Of a stretch of DNA of 64,000 nt, positions 1 through 9,646 are shown piece after piece. The DNA comes from Promethearchaeia archaeon (lineage in GTDB: Archaea; Asgardarchaeota; Lokiarchaeia; Sigyniarchaeales; SOKP01), in NCBI GenBank assembly GCA_029856105.1, contig JAHQWH010000015.1:1-64000 (forward strand). The letters are read 5' to 3'. The position numbers and the translations under genes were made by a program. The first letter of the stretch is position 1. Each line of letters begins with the position of its first letter. The notes beneath the pieces were generated by a model. It was given only the letters and a program-made list of their open reading frames with translations, searched no databases and was not told the DNA's origin.

Positions 1-2
1 CT

Positions 3-272
3 CGAATTTTTATCATAGTTTTATTAGCACCAACAATGATAATTTTATGGATACTAACTGCATTTTTCTCAAAATCGAGAAAAAAGGGCTTTGAATTAGA
101 TAGAGAGATATTAAAACTGAAAAAAGAGTATCATGAATATTATCGTAAAGTACCATCTACTTCTACGATAAAAACTGTGGATACGATAAAGAAACCAAAT
201 TTTTGTCCTAATTGTGGTGGAAAATTTCCTCCTGAAGCGAAATTTTGCCCTAATTGTGGTTCAGAAATCTAG
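3..272 (+). CDS. Zinc-ribbon membrane protein, C-terminal part (5' end outside window)
   Basis: The reading frame is open from base 3, so this is the 3' end of a gene that begins before the window; the ATG at 36 is internal. It encodes one hydrophobic segment (about the first 25 codons), a basic SKSRKKG stretch, a charged helix and a C-terminal zinc ribbon with two CPNCG knuckles. It is a close paralogue of the complete gene at 556-1197, differing by a three-residue insertion (EYY) before RKVPSTST. Function is unknown. Such membrane-anchored zinc ribbons are common in Asgard genomes but I cannot name a role. Confidence 0.75.
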   Translation, partial: RIFIIVLLAPTMIILWILTAFFSKSRKKGFELDREILKLKKEYHEYYRKVPSTSTIKTVDTIKKPNFCPNCGGKFPPEAKFCPNCGSEI

Positions 273-345
273 ATTCTTTTTTTTAATATTCAGTAAACCT
301 CTATTTATTTATAAAATTAAAAATAATCTTCAAAATTTTAGTTTT
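3..345 (+). repeat. Tandem duplication, unit 1 (unit 2 about 937-1276)
   Basis: Bases 3-345 align with about 937-1276 in the same orientation. The match covers the C-terminal coding part of both zinc-ribbon genes and continues about 75 bases past their stop codons, including a shared TAGATTCTTT stretch and an ATTTTAG stretch. The duplication therefore carried downstream non-coding sequence, and unit 2 ends just inside the 5' flank of the GH32 gene. Confidence 0.8.
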
Positions 346-482
346 ATCAAGGATATATCAGATCACCTCATATCAAAAAAGAGTGTTTAAATTGCGAATA
401 TGAAGGTTGGGATAATTGTCCCGCGTGGAAACCAATTAGAGATAAATTATACGAACACGGATTCAGAAAAAGGAAAAAATAA
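342..482 (+). pseudogene. Remnant of a four-cysteine membrane protein gene
   Basis: After an in-frame TAG at 339-341 there are 46 codons with no start codon, ending at TAA 480-482. The translation holds KKECLNCEYEGWDNCPAW followed by a basic tail. This resembles the C-terminus of the gene at 3517-4128 (YKTCKKCEFQFKWGQCSGF and then IRNKL; here PIRDKL). I read it as the last exon-like scrap of a paralogue lost when the flanking duplication formed. The similarity rests on spaced Cys, Trp and the IR(N/D)KL motif, so it is suggestive rather than proven. Confidence 0.5.
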
Positions 483-555
483 AAGTTTTCAAATACTATT
501 AATTAAAAATATTTGATATTTAATTAAAAGATATTATTTTTGAGAAGAAATTATT

Positions 556-1197
556 ATGTCAGTTCGCACAGCAGTATTAGAAGGAAGAATAAAACAATTA
601 GTTAAATCCGAATCGGGTAATTTAGCCTTCATGCTTGAAGACAATCAGGGTAATGTTCATTATTGTTTTTCAGCAGGAAAAAAGCCAATACTTAATTCAT
701 CAGACCGTCTTGTCCTGATTGGCTCTTATCTTTCAGGTAGCAAATTTAGAATTAGTTTTATTCTAAATAAAACAAAAAATACAGAAGAAAACTTAATAGA
801 AACAAAAAGTGATTGGACATACAAAGCTTCTTTAGTTTTAGCTATATTGGTTACATGCGGATTGTTATTATATCTCATTTTCAGGCCAGTTATGTTTCCT
901 TATGGGACTTATAGTTATGTTTATTCGATTATAATTACAATCATGTCAATAATTTTCTTTATACCATTAATGATAATTTTATGGATACTAACTGTAGTTT
1001 TCTCGAAATCGAGAAAAAAGGGCTCGGAATTAGATCGAGAGATATTAAGACTAAAAGAAGAGTATCATAGAAAAGTACCATCCACTTCCACAATAAAAAC
1101 TGTGGATACGATAACGAAACAAAATTTTTGCCCTAATTGTGGTGGAAAATTACCTGCTGAAGCAAAATTTTGCCCTAGTTGTGGTTCAGAATTCTAG
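556..1197 (+). CDS. Membrane-anchored zinc-ribbon protein
   Basis: 213 residues. The N-terminal 75 residues form a beta-rich stretch (AVLEGRIKQL, GNLAFMLED, RLVLIGSYL) that could be an OB-like fold. Two hydrophobic segments follow (about 90-109 and 122-149), then a basic SKSRKKG, a short charged helix and a C-terminal zinc ribbon with C192, C195, C206 and C209. The likely topology is a hairpin anchor with both soluble parts in the cytosol. It is a tandem paralogue of the partial gene at the left edge. Function unknown. The ATG at 556 is the first start after an upstream AT-rich gap. Confidence 0.7.
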   Translation: MSVRTAVLEGRIKQLVKSESGNLAFMLEDNQGNVHYCFSAGKKPILNSSDRLVLIGSYLSGSKFRISFILNKTKNTEENLIETKSDWTYKASLVLAILVTCGLLLYLIFRPVMFPYGTYSYVYSIIITIMSIIFFIPLMIILWILTVVFSKSRKKGSELDREILRLKEEYHRKVPSTSTIKTVDTITKQNFCPNCGGKLPAEAKFCPSCGSEF

Positions 1198-1311
1198 ATT
1201 CTTTATTTCAATATTCATTGAACCTTCTATTTATTTAGAAAATTAAAAATGATTTTCCAAATTTTAGTCTTATTAATTAATAAAAATAATGAAAAGAAGT
1301 CTTATTTAGAG

Positions 1312-2682
1312 ATGGAAAAGAACGCTAGTTTAAAAGCAGATGATTGCCCTTTAAGGCCTAAATATCATTTTATCGGCCCAACCAATTGGATGAACGATCC
1401 TAACGGCCCCATTTACTATAAAGGAGAATATCATCTTTTTTATCAGCATAATCCTTATGGAGTGCAATGGGGAAATGTTCATTGGGGTCACGCGAAAAGT
1501 AAAGATCTAGTTCATTGGGAACATTTACCAATTGCATTAAGGCCTTCTGTAGATAAAGGTGAAACTCACTGTTTTTCCGGAAGTTGTATCGTTATTGACA
1601 ACACACCAACAATATTGTACACTAGTATAGGGCCTAGTAAACCACCAGCTACTGAAGCCGAACAATGGATTGCTACAAGCTCAGATGACATGGTGACTTG
1701 GCAAAAATACGATAATAATCCTGTTTTGACCCAAGAAATTCATAAGAAATTAGATGTAAGAGATTGGCGCGATCCTTTTGTATGGAAAGAAAGTAACGCA
1801 TGGTACGCTGTTTTAGGAGGGCACTTAATTAATCCAAGAAGACCTATAGTTTTACTTTATAAATCGTCGGACTTCTACACTTGGGAATTTATTGGTCCAT
1901 TGTGTATCGAAGATAGGAAGAAAGGTAAGAACTGGGAATGTCCAAATTTCTTTCCAATTAATGATAAATACATACTTATTGTATCCCCCCACAATAAAGT
2001 TATCTACGCTGTAGGAGATTATATTAATAATTACTTTACTCCAAATCATTGGTACACTTTAGATCAAGGTCGTTTGTTCTACGCAACCAACGTAATGAAG
2101 GACCCACATAATAGAATAATCTTATGGGCATGGATTCATGCTACGGGCGTTAAAGGCTGGAACGGTTGTTTGTCCTTACCACGAATACTGAGTTTAGGTC
2201 CAGATAACAAGTTAAGATACGCTCCATTACCTGAGCTCGAAAAATTGAGGAAAAAGCATTATAAATTTCGTAACATCGTGATTTCTCAAAACTCTAAGGC
2301 GATTTTAAAAAAAATTCGAAGTAAACATTTAGAAATCTCGATAAAGTTTGAATTACTTGATGCAAAGTCTTTTGGAATTCAATTATTTAATTCCAAATCT
2401 GTAATCCAAGCTGAATCAATCGGATTCGACCAATCAAATAATGTATTATGGTCTGGCAAAGATAAAGTTAATTTCATTCTTGAAAATATTAGTAGGAAAT
2501 TGAACTTGCATATATTTATTGACAATTCGATTATCGAAGTTTTTGCAAACCATCGTGAATGTATTACGGGTCAAATCATTTCCAAACGCAACTTACCGTT
2601 TGTTATTAACCTATTTGCAACAAGTGGAAAAGTGAAAGTGAATTCTCTCGATATTTGGGAATTAAATTCAATTTGGAAATAA
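1312..2682 (+). CDS. Glycoside hydrolase family 32 (beta-fructosidase/invertase type)
   Basis: Predicted to hydrolyse beta-fructosides such as sucrose or levan. The three acidic motifs of GH32 are visible: WMNDPNG with the nucleophile Asp codon at 1396, the WRDPF motif (transition-state Asp) and WECPNFF (acid/base Glu). A C-terminal beta-sandwich ends with the typical NSIIEVFANHRE strand. The frame opens at ATG 1249, but bases 1200-1276 are homologous to the 3' flank of the upstream duplicated gene, so I choose ATG 1312 (MEKNASLK). No signal peptide is evident from this start, suggesting a cytosolic enzyme. GH32 is scattered in archaea and often of bacterial origin, so transfer is plausible. 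No sugar transporter is adjacent. Confidence 0.9.
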   Translation: MEKNASLKADDCPLRPKYHFIGPTNWMNDPNGPIYYKGEYHLFYQHNPYGVQWGNVHWGHAKSKDLVHWEHLPIALRPSVDKGETHCFSGSCIVIDNTPTILYTSIGPSKPPATEAEQWIATSSDDMVTWQKYDNNPVLTQEIHKKLDVRDWRDPFVWKESNAWYAVLGGHLINPRRPIVLLYKSSDFYTWEFIGPLCIEDRKKGKNWECPNFFPINDKYILIVSPHNKVIYAVGDYINNYFTPNHWYTLDQGRLFYATNVMKDPHNRIILWAWIHATGVKGWNGCLSLPRILSLGPDNKLRYAPLPELEKLRKKHYKFRNIVISQNSKAILKKIRSKHLEISIKFELLDAKSFGIQLFNSKSVIQAESIGFDQSNNVLWSGKDKVNFILENISRKLNLHIFIDNSIIEVFANHRECITGQIISKRNLPFVINLFATSGKVKVNSLDIWELNSIWK

Positions 2683-2789
2683 TGTAATACCAACTTATTT
2701 TCTTAATATAAAAATTTAGTAATAATAAGTAACAGTTTTGACGAAAAGCACACAAATATTTTTAATAAACGATTAAAAAAGGAATATTG

Positions 2790-3059
2790 TTAGATGTAGC
2801 TTTCTTGGGCTTCAAGTTCGTCATATTCAATCTCTCGCAACCTCATTCTCACATCTCGAGGTGAGTACATATGTTTTAACAGACTAATTATAGTTTCATG
2901 TATGGATTCAAGATTATCGGTAGCGCATTGATAATATATATTATTCTCTAAAAGATTAATTTTAAAAATCTCTTCTAAGCCTGATAAAGATTCTCTTATT
3001 TTTTTATATTCTTCATCAAATACATCGTCAATATTTCTTTCATTTACTTTTACAGCCAT
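2790..3059 (-). CDS. Small acidic hypothetical protein
   Basis: 89 residues, mostly helical and acidic, with no membrane segment. Recognisable stretches are IDDVFDEEYKKIRESL near the N-terminus and RDVRMRLREIEYDELEAQE at the C-terminus. I do not recognise a family. It stands alone between the convergent GH32 gene and a long non-coding gap. The start is the first ATG in the frame. Codon use is like its neighbours, so it is likely real, but confidence is moderate because of its size. Confidence 0.5.
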   Translation of the reverse strand: MAVKVNERNIDDVFDEEYKKIRESLSGLEEIFKINLLENNIYYQCATDNLESIHETIISLLKHMYSPRDVRMRLREIEYDELEAQESYI

Positions 3060-3516
3060 TTTTCATCAAATCTATTTTTTTTTATGTTTCTATGATAGAA
3101 ATATGATTTTTAATATTTAAATCATGACTTTTTTCGCATGTTTTCGATCGTTATGGGAATTATTTCGGAAAATCAAAGTAACGAAAACGGAAATTGCATT
3201 ATCAATATCGTTAATCCTTTTTGATAAATAATGTTGATATGCAATAAAAGCACAAATCATCTATAAGTAAAAAAGTCATTTATATAACTTTATTGTAATT
3301 TTTAAGTATTCTTTTGACTAAAATCCAACAATTTTATTAAGTAATGATTGTTTTTAGTAATTTTTCCATCGATTTAGATTAGCGCTCTAATCTTGCTTCT
3401 TCAAGCAAATTTTGATGATAACAATTTTTTTATTTGAACTAAGACATGGTCTTTATAGGATGGTTCACATATCTTTTGTAACTAATTTCTAACGATTAAA
3501 TCTATTTATCGATATT
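3060..3516. other. Intergenic gap, 457 bp
   Basis: AT-rich spacer between two outward-facing genes (minus-strand gene ending its 5' side at 3059, plus-strand gene at 3517). It presumably holds both promoters. I see no open reading frame of note, no tRNA and no strong inverted repeat. Confidence 0.5.
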
Positions 3517-4128
3517 ATGAAAGGTAAAGAGAAAAAAAGGAGTAAGTTATCAGAAACTTTCTTAGTTATTAAGAGCTTTGGTTCGTTTTTTCTTAGGCAC
3601 CACCCAGAATGCGAGAATTTCAAGGGACACGCAATTAAACTTGGCAAATACGAATTTTGCATTGGGTGTTTTATAGGATATCCTACTTCGTTCATATCGA
3701 TAATAATTCTTGGAGTTTTTAAACTAACTGAATCAATTCCTTCAAATTATCTAATAATTTTTGGTATTTTGTTTATGTTAACCTTTTTTCTGAGCTTAAC
3801 AGGAGCAACGAAAATTAAAATTATAAAAATTATTCAAAAAATATTTATAGGATTTGGTTCAGCTTTGATATATTGGGGGATTTTTTCTCTTGATTTTTCT
3901 GATTCTACAAATTTTATAATCTTTATTTTAGTTTTTAGTTCTATCATTACTTTTTTAAACATTTATCACGCATATGGGTTATACAAAACGTGTAAAAAAT
4001 GTGAGTTTCAATTTAAATGGGGTCAGTGTTCCGGTTTTGAAGCTATTAGAAATAAATTGAAAAAATATGACCTTCCAGATCTTATAGTGGATATTGAATT
4101 TCGTTCAAAAAGCAGAAAGGAAAAATAA
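3517..4128 (+). CDS. Four-helix membrane protein with paired Cys clusters (DUF2085-like)
   Basis: 203 residues. The N-terminal cytosolic part has RHHPEC (C32) and FCIGCFIGYP (C48, C51), followed by about four hydrophobic helices between residues 52 and 150, then a second cluster TCKKCEF with C159, C162 and C171. The H-P...C..C-G pattern before the first helix recalls DUF2085 membrane proteins, but the match is by eye. The two Cys clusters could together bind a metal at the membrane surface. Function unknown. A remnant of a paralogue appears at 342-482. Confidence 0.65.
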   Translation: MKGKEKKRSKLSETFLVIKSFGSFFLRHHPECENFKGHAIKLGKYEFCIGCFIGYPTSFISIIILGVFKLTESIPSNYLIIFGILFMLTFFLSLTGATKIKIIKIIQKIFIGFGSALIYWGIFSLDFSDSTNFIIFILVFSSIITFLNIYHAYGLYKTCKKCEFQFKWGQCSGFEAIRNKLKKYDLPDLIVDIEFRSKSRKEK

Positions 4129-4167
4129 GATTAATTTATAATTTCGTTTTTGTTAATGTGGGATTCC

Positions 4168-5355
4168 TTACTCTTTGTTTATTGCATTTATAGATTTATA
4201 TCTTGAAGGTAAATTCAGAACCCAATCTGCAGCCTTTTGAATTAAGAATGAAAATAGAAAGATAAAAGGAACAAGTAATAAAACTAAATAGAGGTTATCA
4301 CGCTCACGTATATCTATCTGTAAAACATTTGTTAAGGTAAATGTATATATAATAAGAAAAACTCTGTGGAAGAGATATACACTGTAAGTCGAATAAGCTA
4401 TTATCGAAAATATCGAGCTTACTTTCTTTTTAGGGAATAGCACTCTAAGAGTTCCTATAAAAAAATAAAATAAAGGAATTGTAAAAACAATATAGAAAAT
4501 AATTATTAGATCCACTAATAGTATCGCAGAGGCAGAATCAATAAAGCCAGGTTGTTGATCTAAAATTAAGCGCAGATGATTTGTTCCATATTTTAAATTG
4601 AATGTGGTATAACATAATTGTGCTAATAACAGATATATTACAAAACTTAAAACTGCAAAACATAATGCAAGGATTAACGGGATAGCCTTTTGCCTATCTT
4701 TTAGCTTTTCTTTAATTCGATTAAACAGTGGTGAAGTGTAAATATTAGCTGCAATAATCCCTAAAATGAAAATAAGATAATAATAGAAAAAACGATATTC
4801 AATAAGACCAAAAAATACGTTAAGAAATGCAAACAAAAACAGAATAACTATAGAAGCGGGTATAATTCTTTTAATCGAACCCATAAAACTTAATATTATA
4901 AAAATTAAATAATAAATTACGATAATGCCTATAAACCAAAGAGTTAATATGGGAGAACCAAATAACGGAGCAACAATCATTTGCATTCCGAAAACATGGG
5001 CCAGTATATATAAAAAGTCGATGTCTAAATACTCAAGAAAAATAAGAAATAAGAATAACGCAATCCAGTAGAGTGGGAAAATTCTTAAAAATCTTTTTTT
5101 TAGAAACGTAAATAGTTTTTCAAATGTATTAATCTTCCTATTATTTTTATTTAAATAAAGTCCGAATCCTGAAAGGAAAACAAAGGATCCCATGGCAACC
5201 TTAATTCCTAGGGTATGAAATAAAAAAATAGTATATGGTTCTGATTCAATATAGTAACTATAGGCATAATCATTTGGAATATGAATTAATATCATTACGA
5301 TTAGAATAGAAATTATTCGAAGAATATCTAGTTCAGGCAACCGTTCATCTTTCAT
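4168..5355 (-). CDS. Acyltransferase family 3 membrane protein
   Basis: About 395 residues, almost entirely transmembrane (about ten helices). The N-terminus RLPELDILRIISILIVMILI followed by HIP is the family hallmark, where the conserved helix-1 region carries the catalytic His. GSFVFLSGFGLYL and the later FLFHR-type YSVYLFHRVF segment also match. Members transfer acyl groups to sugars or lipids on the outer face of the membrane; the substrate here is unknown. A TTG two codons upstream (5361) is possible, but ATG 5355 is the simpler choice. No glycan genes are adjacent. Confidence 0.85.
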   Translation of the reverse strand: MKDERLPELDILRIISILIVMILIHIPNDYAYSYYIESEPYTIFLFHTLGIKVAMGSFVFLSGFGLYLNKNNRKINTFEKLFTFLKKRFLRIFPLYWIALFLFLIFLEYLDIDFLYILAHVFGMQMIVAPLFGSPILTLWFIGIIVIYYLIFIILSFMGSIKRIIPASIVILFLFAFLNVFFGLIEYRFFYYYLIFILGIIAANIYTSPLFNRIKEKLKDRQKAIPLILALCFAVLSFVIYLLLAQLCYTTFNLKYGTNHLRLILDQQPGFIDSASAILLVDLIIIFYIVFTIPLFYFFIGTLRVLFPKKKVSSIFSIIAYSTYSVYLFHRVFLIIYTFTLTNVLQIDIRERDNLYLVLLLVPFIFLFSFLIQKAADWVLNLPSRYKSINAINKE

Positions 5356-5501
5356 AATCAACTAACCGAACATTTGAAAAGTAAATTATATTTTTTTTAT
5401 GGATGTCATCTAATAAATTTAATTGAAAAAAATCTATTTATATACGCTTGAAAAGGTATTTGGGTTATAGAAGATTAGAAAATATTTTATATGTAATATT
5501 T

Positions 5502-6566
5502 TTATTTTAATAAAATATCCCAATCAAGATGTTCTTTTACGAGTTTCAAAACAAGTTTGATTTCTTCCTCTTGAATTCCGGGTCTTACGCGTTCCATGTT
5601 CCTTATTGTTGTGTAGGTGTCAGATGGACTTAAGATTATGGGTATCTTTTTCTCGTTTGCCGCGTATATTACTTTAGCATCGGGTTGTATAAAACCTGTC
5701 AAGATCAACGCCAAAACATTTTCTTCGATGGCTGCTAAAGCAATATCTGGACGATCTCCTCCTGTGATTACTACTACTTTTTTTACTGAATGTAAGTATT
5801 TTAAGGCAGATTGGACGTTCATTGCAACTATAAGATATGTCTCCACGATAGAATTTAACCCTTCAATTGCCGAATGATTTATAAGTTCGCCACCGATGGC
5901 TTCCATTAACTCTGATACCCTTGGGGACAACAACTCTAAACTCTTTTGGATGAGACCAATTATTGGAATCTTATAGCGTTTAATATGATTTTCCTCTAGT
6001 TCTTCAATCCGCGCTTTATAATCGTAGTCAATCTTGTTAAATATAACTCCTTTTATCTTTATATTCCTAAATTCAAAATACTTCTTCGCGAAAAACAAAT
6101 TATCAATGCATTTATCGGACGATTCTGTTTGAATAAAAACTAATTCGTTGATTCCTAGAGCTTGGGCAACTGTAATATCGTCCAACCCAACTCGGATGTA
6201 TTTCTTGATACTTGGCGCCCCTTCGATAATTATGTAATCGTATGATTTACTCAACTCGACATGCGCGTTTTTAATTATTTGGAGATTGTCTTCTTTTTTA
6301 GTTGCATCGATTAAATCGACGTAGTAACAATCTGGAATTGATACAGGACTAATGATATCGTACGGTAAGGTAGTTTTAAAAATTGTATTTTGAATAAACC
6401 CAACGTCTCTATCAGCTTTATCCGAAAAAGCTCCTTTTGGAATGCCAATTGGTTTAAAATAAGCAACTTTTTTACCTTCTTCTTGTAACTTTGACATGAT
6501 TCCAATCGCTAAAAGGCTTTTTCCAACATGTTCTCGCAATGAACATAAATATATTGATTTTACCAT
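5502..6566 (-). CDS. P-loop (BioD/CobQ-like) plus DRTGG-domain protein
   Basis: 354 residues. The N-terminal domain is a dethiobiotin-synthetase-like P-loop ATPase (SLREHVGKSLLAIG, then YIIIEGAPS as the Walker B region). The C-terminal third is a DRTGG domain (VVVITGGDRPDIALAA). The same two domains form the N-terminal regulatory part of large phosphotransacetylases. Here they stand alone, next to and co-directional with the ADP-forming acyl-CoA synthetase (64 bp apart), which suggests a regulatory or sensory partner of acetate/acyl-CoA metabolism; this is inference. The frame opens with TTG at 6590, but ATG 6566 has an AAGGA ribosome site seven bases upstream and is preferred. Confidence 0.8.
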   Translation of the reverse strand: MVKSIYLCSLREHVGKSLLAIGIMSKLQEEGKKVAYFKPIGIPKGAFSDKADRDVGFIQNTIFKTTLPYDIISPVSIPDCYYVDLIDATKKEDNLQIIKNAHVELSKSYDYIIIEGAPSIKKYIRVGLDDITVAQALGINELVFIQTESSDKCIDNLFFAKKYFEFRNIKIKGVIFNKIDYDYKARIEELEENHIKRYKIPIIGLIQKSLELLSPRVSELMEAIGGELINHSAIEGLNSIVETYLIVAMNVQSALKYLHSVKKVVVITGGDRPDIALAAIEENVLALILTGFIQPDAKVIYAANEKKIPIILSPSDTYTTIRNMERVRPGIQEEEIKLVLKLVKEHLDWDILLK

Positions 6567-6629
6567 TTTTGATTCCTTTTTTCTTTTCAAATTTTATTAT
6601 ATTATTAATTTTTTATATTTTCTGATATT

Positions 6630-8801
6630 TCATTCTCGTGATATTGTTATTTTAATGTCTACCGCGGAATAACCTTCAATAAAACTTAAAAGGGGGTTGA
6701 TGTCTAATTCCATTATATCCGGGAAGTCATTAACTAATTGTGAAAGGCGTAATAGAACTTCAATAATTGATTCGATGTCTGACGAGCTTTCGCCGCGTAC
6801 TCCTTGTAAAAGACTAAAGATCTTTGTTTTTTGAAGCATTTCTGCTGCGTTGTCTCTAGTAAACTTGTAAGATAAAGCAAAGGAAACATCTTTAAGAAAA
6901 TTAGCATAAATTCCACCAGATCCAATCATAATTAACGGTCCAAATTGGGCATCTCGCGACATACCAATAATTAACTCGTTAACTTTCTTTTCTTGTTCAA
7001 AACTTACCATTTCTTGTATTTCTACGCCGTAAATTTTGACATTTTGTGGACCAAACTTTTTTGCATTATCAACTATTTGAATGAACGCTTCAAAAGCTTT
7101 CTCTGGACTATCGATGTTTAAAATTATCCCCCCAACATCCGTTTTATGTACTATTTGGGGGCTTGCGATTTTCATTACTGAATTTCCAATTTCTTTTTGG
7201 TATACCATTGCTTCTCGGGGTGTTTTTCCTAACCTTGACTTTGGAGAATGTATACCGTAACATTCAAAAACTTCGCTTGTCTCGTAGCTTAAAAGAACCG
7301 TTCTCTCATCATTTCTTACGCTATTAAATATCTCTTTAACTCTTTCTTTTTGAACATCATATTTTGGAATTTCTATAGCATCAAGAGCAGTTTTATTTAA
7401 AAATTGGTTGTATTTGACTAATGCTTTAAGAGATTGAGCAGCTCTCTCTGGGAAAGGATAGCAAGGAATATGATGTTGCTTTAAATATTTTGTTGCCTCA
7501 ACCATGGAAACTCCCCCTATAAGGGAACAAACAAGTGGTTTATTTTGTAAGTGTTTTGACGATATTTCATACACTAATTTGGCCACATCGTATGGCTGCG
7601 TTTGTGCTTGTGGGCTCATTATGATAAGAGCCCCATAAGTAGTAACGTCTTCTTCTTTTACTGTTTCATGGCTGGCATCATTATTTAAACCAAAAACAGT
7701 TTTTATAGTAAATTCATACCTATCTGGAGTAGCGTCTCCAATTATATCTACAGGATTAAATATTGCTGCCTCTGCTGGTAAATTCTCTCGCAACATGTGC
7801 AATATTGGTTCGGTAAATTGGGCAAATTTAAGCTCTTCGCGCTCAAATGCGTCAGTAGCTATTATTCCCGGACCACCTGCGTTAGTTATGATTGCAAAGG
7901 AGTTTTTATTAGGGATTGGTTGAAATAAAAAGATTTCTCCGTAATCAAAAAGGTCAGCTATTGTTTTTGCTCTTAAAACTCCACATTTGTGAAAAGCTAA
8001 TTCGTATGCGATATCAGACCCGGCTAACGCTCCAGTGTGACTTGAAGCTGCCCTAGCGCCAGCATCGCTAACTCCAGCTTTCAATATAATAATTGGTTTT
8101 TTCCTTGCTGCTTTAGATACAACTCTTAGGAACTTTTCTCCTTCTTCTATGCTTTCTAAATAGCATAAAATTACAGAAGTATTATCATCGTTCGCTAAAT
8201 ATTCAATAAAATCAACTTCGTCCATATCTGCTTTATTTCCTAAACTTATATTGCAAGAAAAACCAAAAGCTTGATCCATTGAGAAATCCATAAACGACGT
8301 GAGAAAGGCACCAGATTGAGAAATCATAGCGATGCGTCCCTTTTTGGGAGTGTTAGCTGCAAACGAACCATTGTAAGACATCCCGATAAATCCTAAACAA
8401 TTTGGACCTATAATTCTCATACCATACTTATTTGCAACTTTAATTAGCTCTTGTTCACGAGTTATTCCTTCGCCCCCGATCTCTTTAAAACCGGCGGTGA
8501 TAACAACTAAGCCCTTTATTCCTTTCTTTCCACATTCTTCTGAGATGGAATTAACAAACTTACTAGGAATAACTAATAATGCTATGTCAATATCTTCTGG
8601 TACGTTTAAAACGCTCTTATAAGCCTTATATCCCAATATTTCTTTAGTTTTTGGATTAATAGGAAAAATTTTTCCAGAATACTTTGATTCAATGATATTT
8701 TTCAAAACATTATAACCTACTTTACCAGGCGTAGCACTGGCGCCTATAACTGCAATGCTTTTAGGGTTGAAGAAATAAGAAATATCGGAAGTATCATTCA
8801 T
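6630..8801 (-). CDS. acdA/B-like: Acyl-CoA synthetase (ADP-forming), fused alpha-beta
   Basis: 723 residues. Converts acetyl-CoA or another acyl-CoA plus ADP and phosphate to the acid, CoA and ATP, the usual archaeal route to acetate with substrate-level phosphorylation. The CoA-binding Rossmann domain starts with FNPKSIAVIGASATPGKVG. The ligase domain carries ISQSGAFLTS and the phosphohistidine motif SSHTGALAGSD. The ATP-grasp beta domain fills the last 230 residues (MKIASPQIVHKTDVGGI). The full domain order means a single-chain enzyme. It is the upstream gene of a probable two-gene unit with the DRTGG protein. The family includes broad acyl specificities, so acetate is the default inference. 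Confidence 0.92.
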   Translation of the reverse strand: MNDTSDISYFFNPKSIAVIGASATPGKVGYNVLKNIIESKYSGKIFPINPKTKEILGYKAYKSVLNVPEDIDIALLVIPSKFVNSISEECGKKGIKGLVVITAGFKEIGGEGITREQELIKVANKYGMRIIGPNCLGFIGMSYNGSFAANTPKKGRIAMISQSGAFLTSFMDFSMDQAFGFSCNISLGNKADMDEVDFIEYLANDDNTSVILCYLESIEEGEKFLRVVSKAARKKPIIILKAGVSDAGARAASSHTGALAGSDIAYELAFHKCGVLRAKTIADLFDYGEIFLFQPIPNKNSFAIITNAGGPGIIATDAFEREELKFAQFTEPILHMLRENLPAEAAIFNPVDIIGDATPDRYEFTIKTVFGLNNDASHETVKEEDVTTYGALIIMSPQAQTQPYDVAKLVYEISSKHLQNKPLVCSLIGGVSMVEATKYLKQHHIPCYPFPERAAQSLKALVKYNQFLNKTALDAIEIPKYDVQKERVKEIFNSVRNDERTVLLSYETSEVFECYGIHSPKSRLGKTPREAMVYQKEIGNSVMKIASPQIVHKTDVGGIILNIDSPEKAFEAFIQIVDNAKKFGPQNVKIYGVEIQEMVSFEQEKKVNELIIGMSRDAQFGPLIMIGSGGIYANFLKDVSFALSYKFTRDNAAEMLQKTKIFSLLQGVRGESSSDIESIIEVLLRLSQLVNDFPDIMELDINPLLSFIEGYSAVDIKITISRE

Positions 8802-8920
8802 TTTTGCATTGACGCTAAATGATTTTAAGTTTAATTACATAAGTATTTTATAACTTTTATAAGGTTTCTAAAGTATTTTTTAATAAATATTTTTAGCAAT
8901 AACTCACTAAAACATATATT

Positions 8921-9400
8921 ATGACTGAAATAAAAATAATTACTACTAAAGGAACTATAAATCTTTCGATGTTTGACGACGACGCTCCCCTCACTGTTGC
9001 GAGCTTTTTATACTTAGCTAAGCGAGGTTATTACGATGGATTGACATTTCACCGCGTTATTCAAGACTTTATGATACAAGGGGGTTGTCCCACTGGTACA
9101 GGAATGCACGGACCAAAACAAAAGGGAATAAATTCCTTTCCATTTCAAGGAAAAGACGTATCTTACCCTTTTTCGGACGAGTTTCAATCGAGGAGAACTT
9201 TTGATAAACCTGGTATCTTAGCAATGGCAAATGCAGGACCAGGCACAAACGGGTCTCAATTTTTCATAACTCACGTTCCTACAACACATTTGAATAATAA
9301 GCATACCATATTTGGAGCAATAATAGGTTCCGAAGATCAGAAAATTGTTGATTCTATTCAGAAGGGAGATAAAATTCAAAAAATTGAAATTTTAGTTTAG
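8921..9400 (+). CDS. Cyclophilin-type peptidyl-prolyl isomerase
   Basis: 159 residues, the usual length of a single-domain cyclophilin. It catalyses cis-trans isomerisation of prolyl bonds during folding. Visible family motifs are FHRVIQDFMIQGGCPTGTG (with the catalytic Arg), GILAMANAGPGTNGSQFFIT and the substrate-pocket HLNNKHTIFG. No signal peptide, so it is cytosolic. Monocistronic, diverging from the acyl-CoA synthetase. The C-terminal I-X-X-I-E-I-L-V strand is intact, so the gene is complete. Confidence 0.95.
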   Translation: MTEIKIITTKGTINLSMFDDDAPLTVASFLYLAKRGYYDGLTFHRVIQDFMIQGGCPTGTGMHGPKQKGINSFPFQGKDVSYPFSDEFQSRRTFDKPGILAMANAGPGTNGSQFFITHVPTTHLNNKHTIFGAIIGSEDQKIVDSIQKGDKIQKIEILV

Positions 9401-9646
9401 TTTTTTTTTTTTATTTTACTTTGTACCTGATATTTAATTACTAATCGTAGGATTAATCACTATATTATTTGTTCTCACATTTAAAGATTATATGAAATCC
9501 ATCTAAAAGGGTCTTTATTATTTAAAACACATGTATAATATCTTTTTTAAATATTACGATCAAAAACCTTAAACCAAATTAAGGAAAGATTTATTAGCCA
9601 AAACCTTTATTAATAATTCAAATTAGAACATTAATACGCTATTAAA

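Noticed and set aside
1249-1311. Upstream ATG extension of the GH32 gene
   Set aside because: The bases are homologous to the 3' flank of the upstream duplicated gene and encode no conserved residues; ATG 1312 is the better start.
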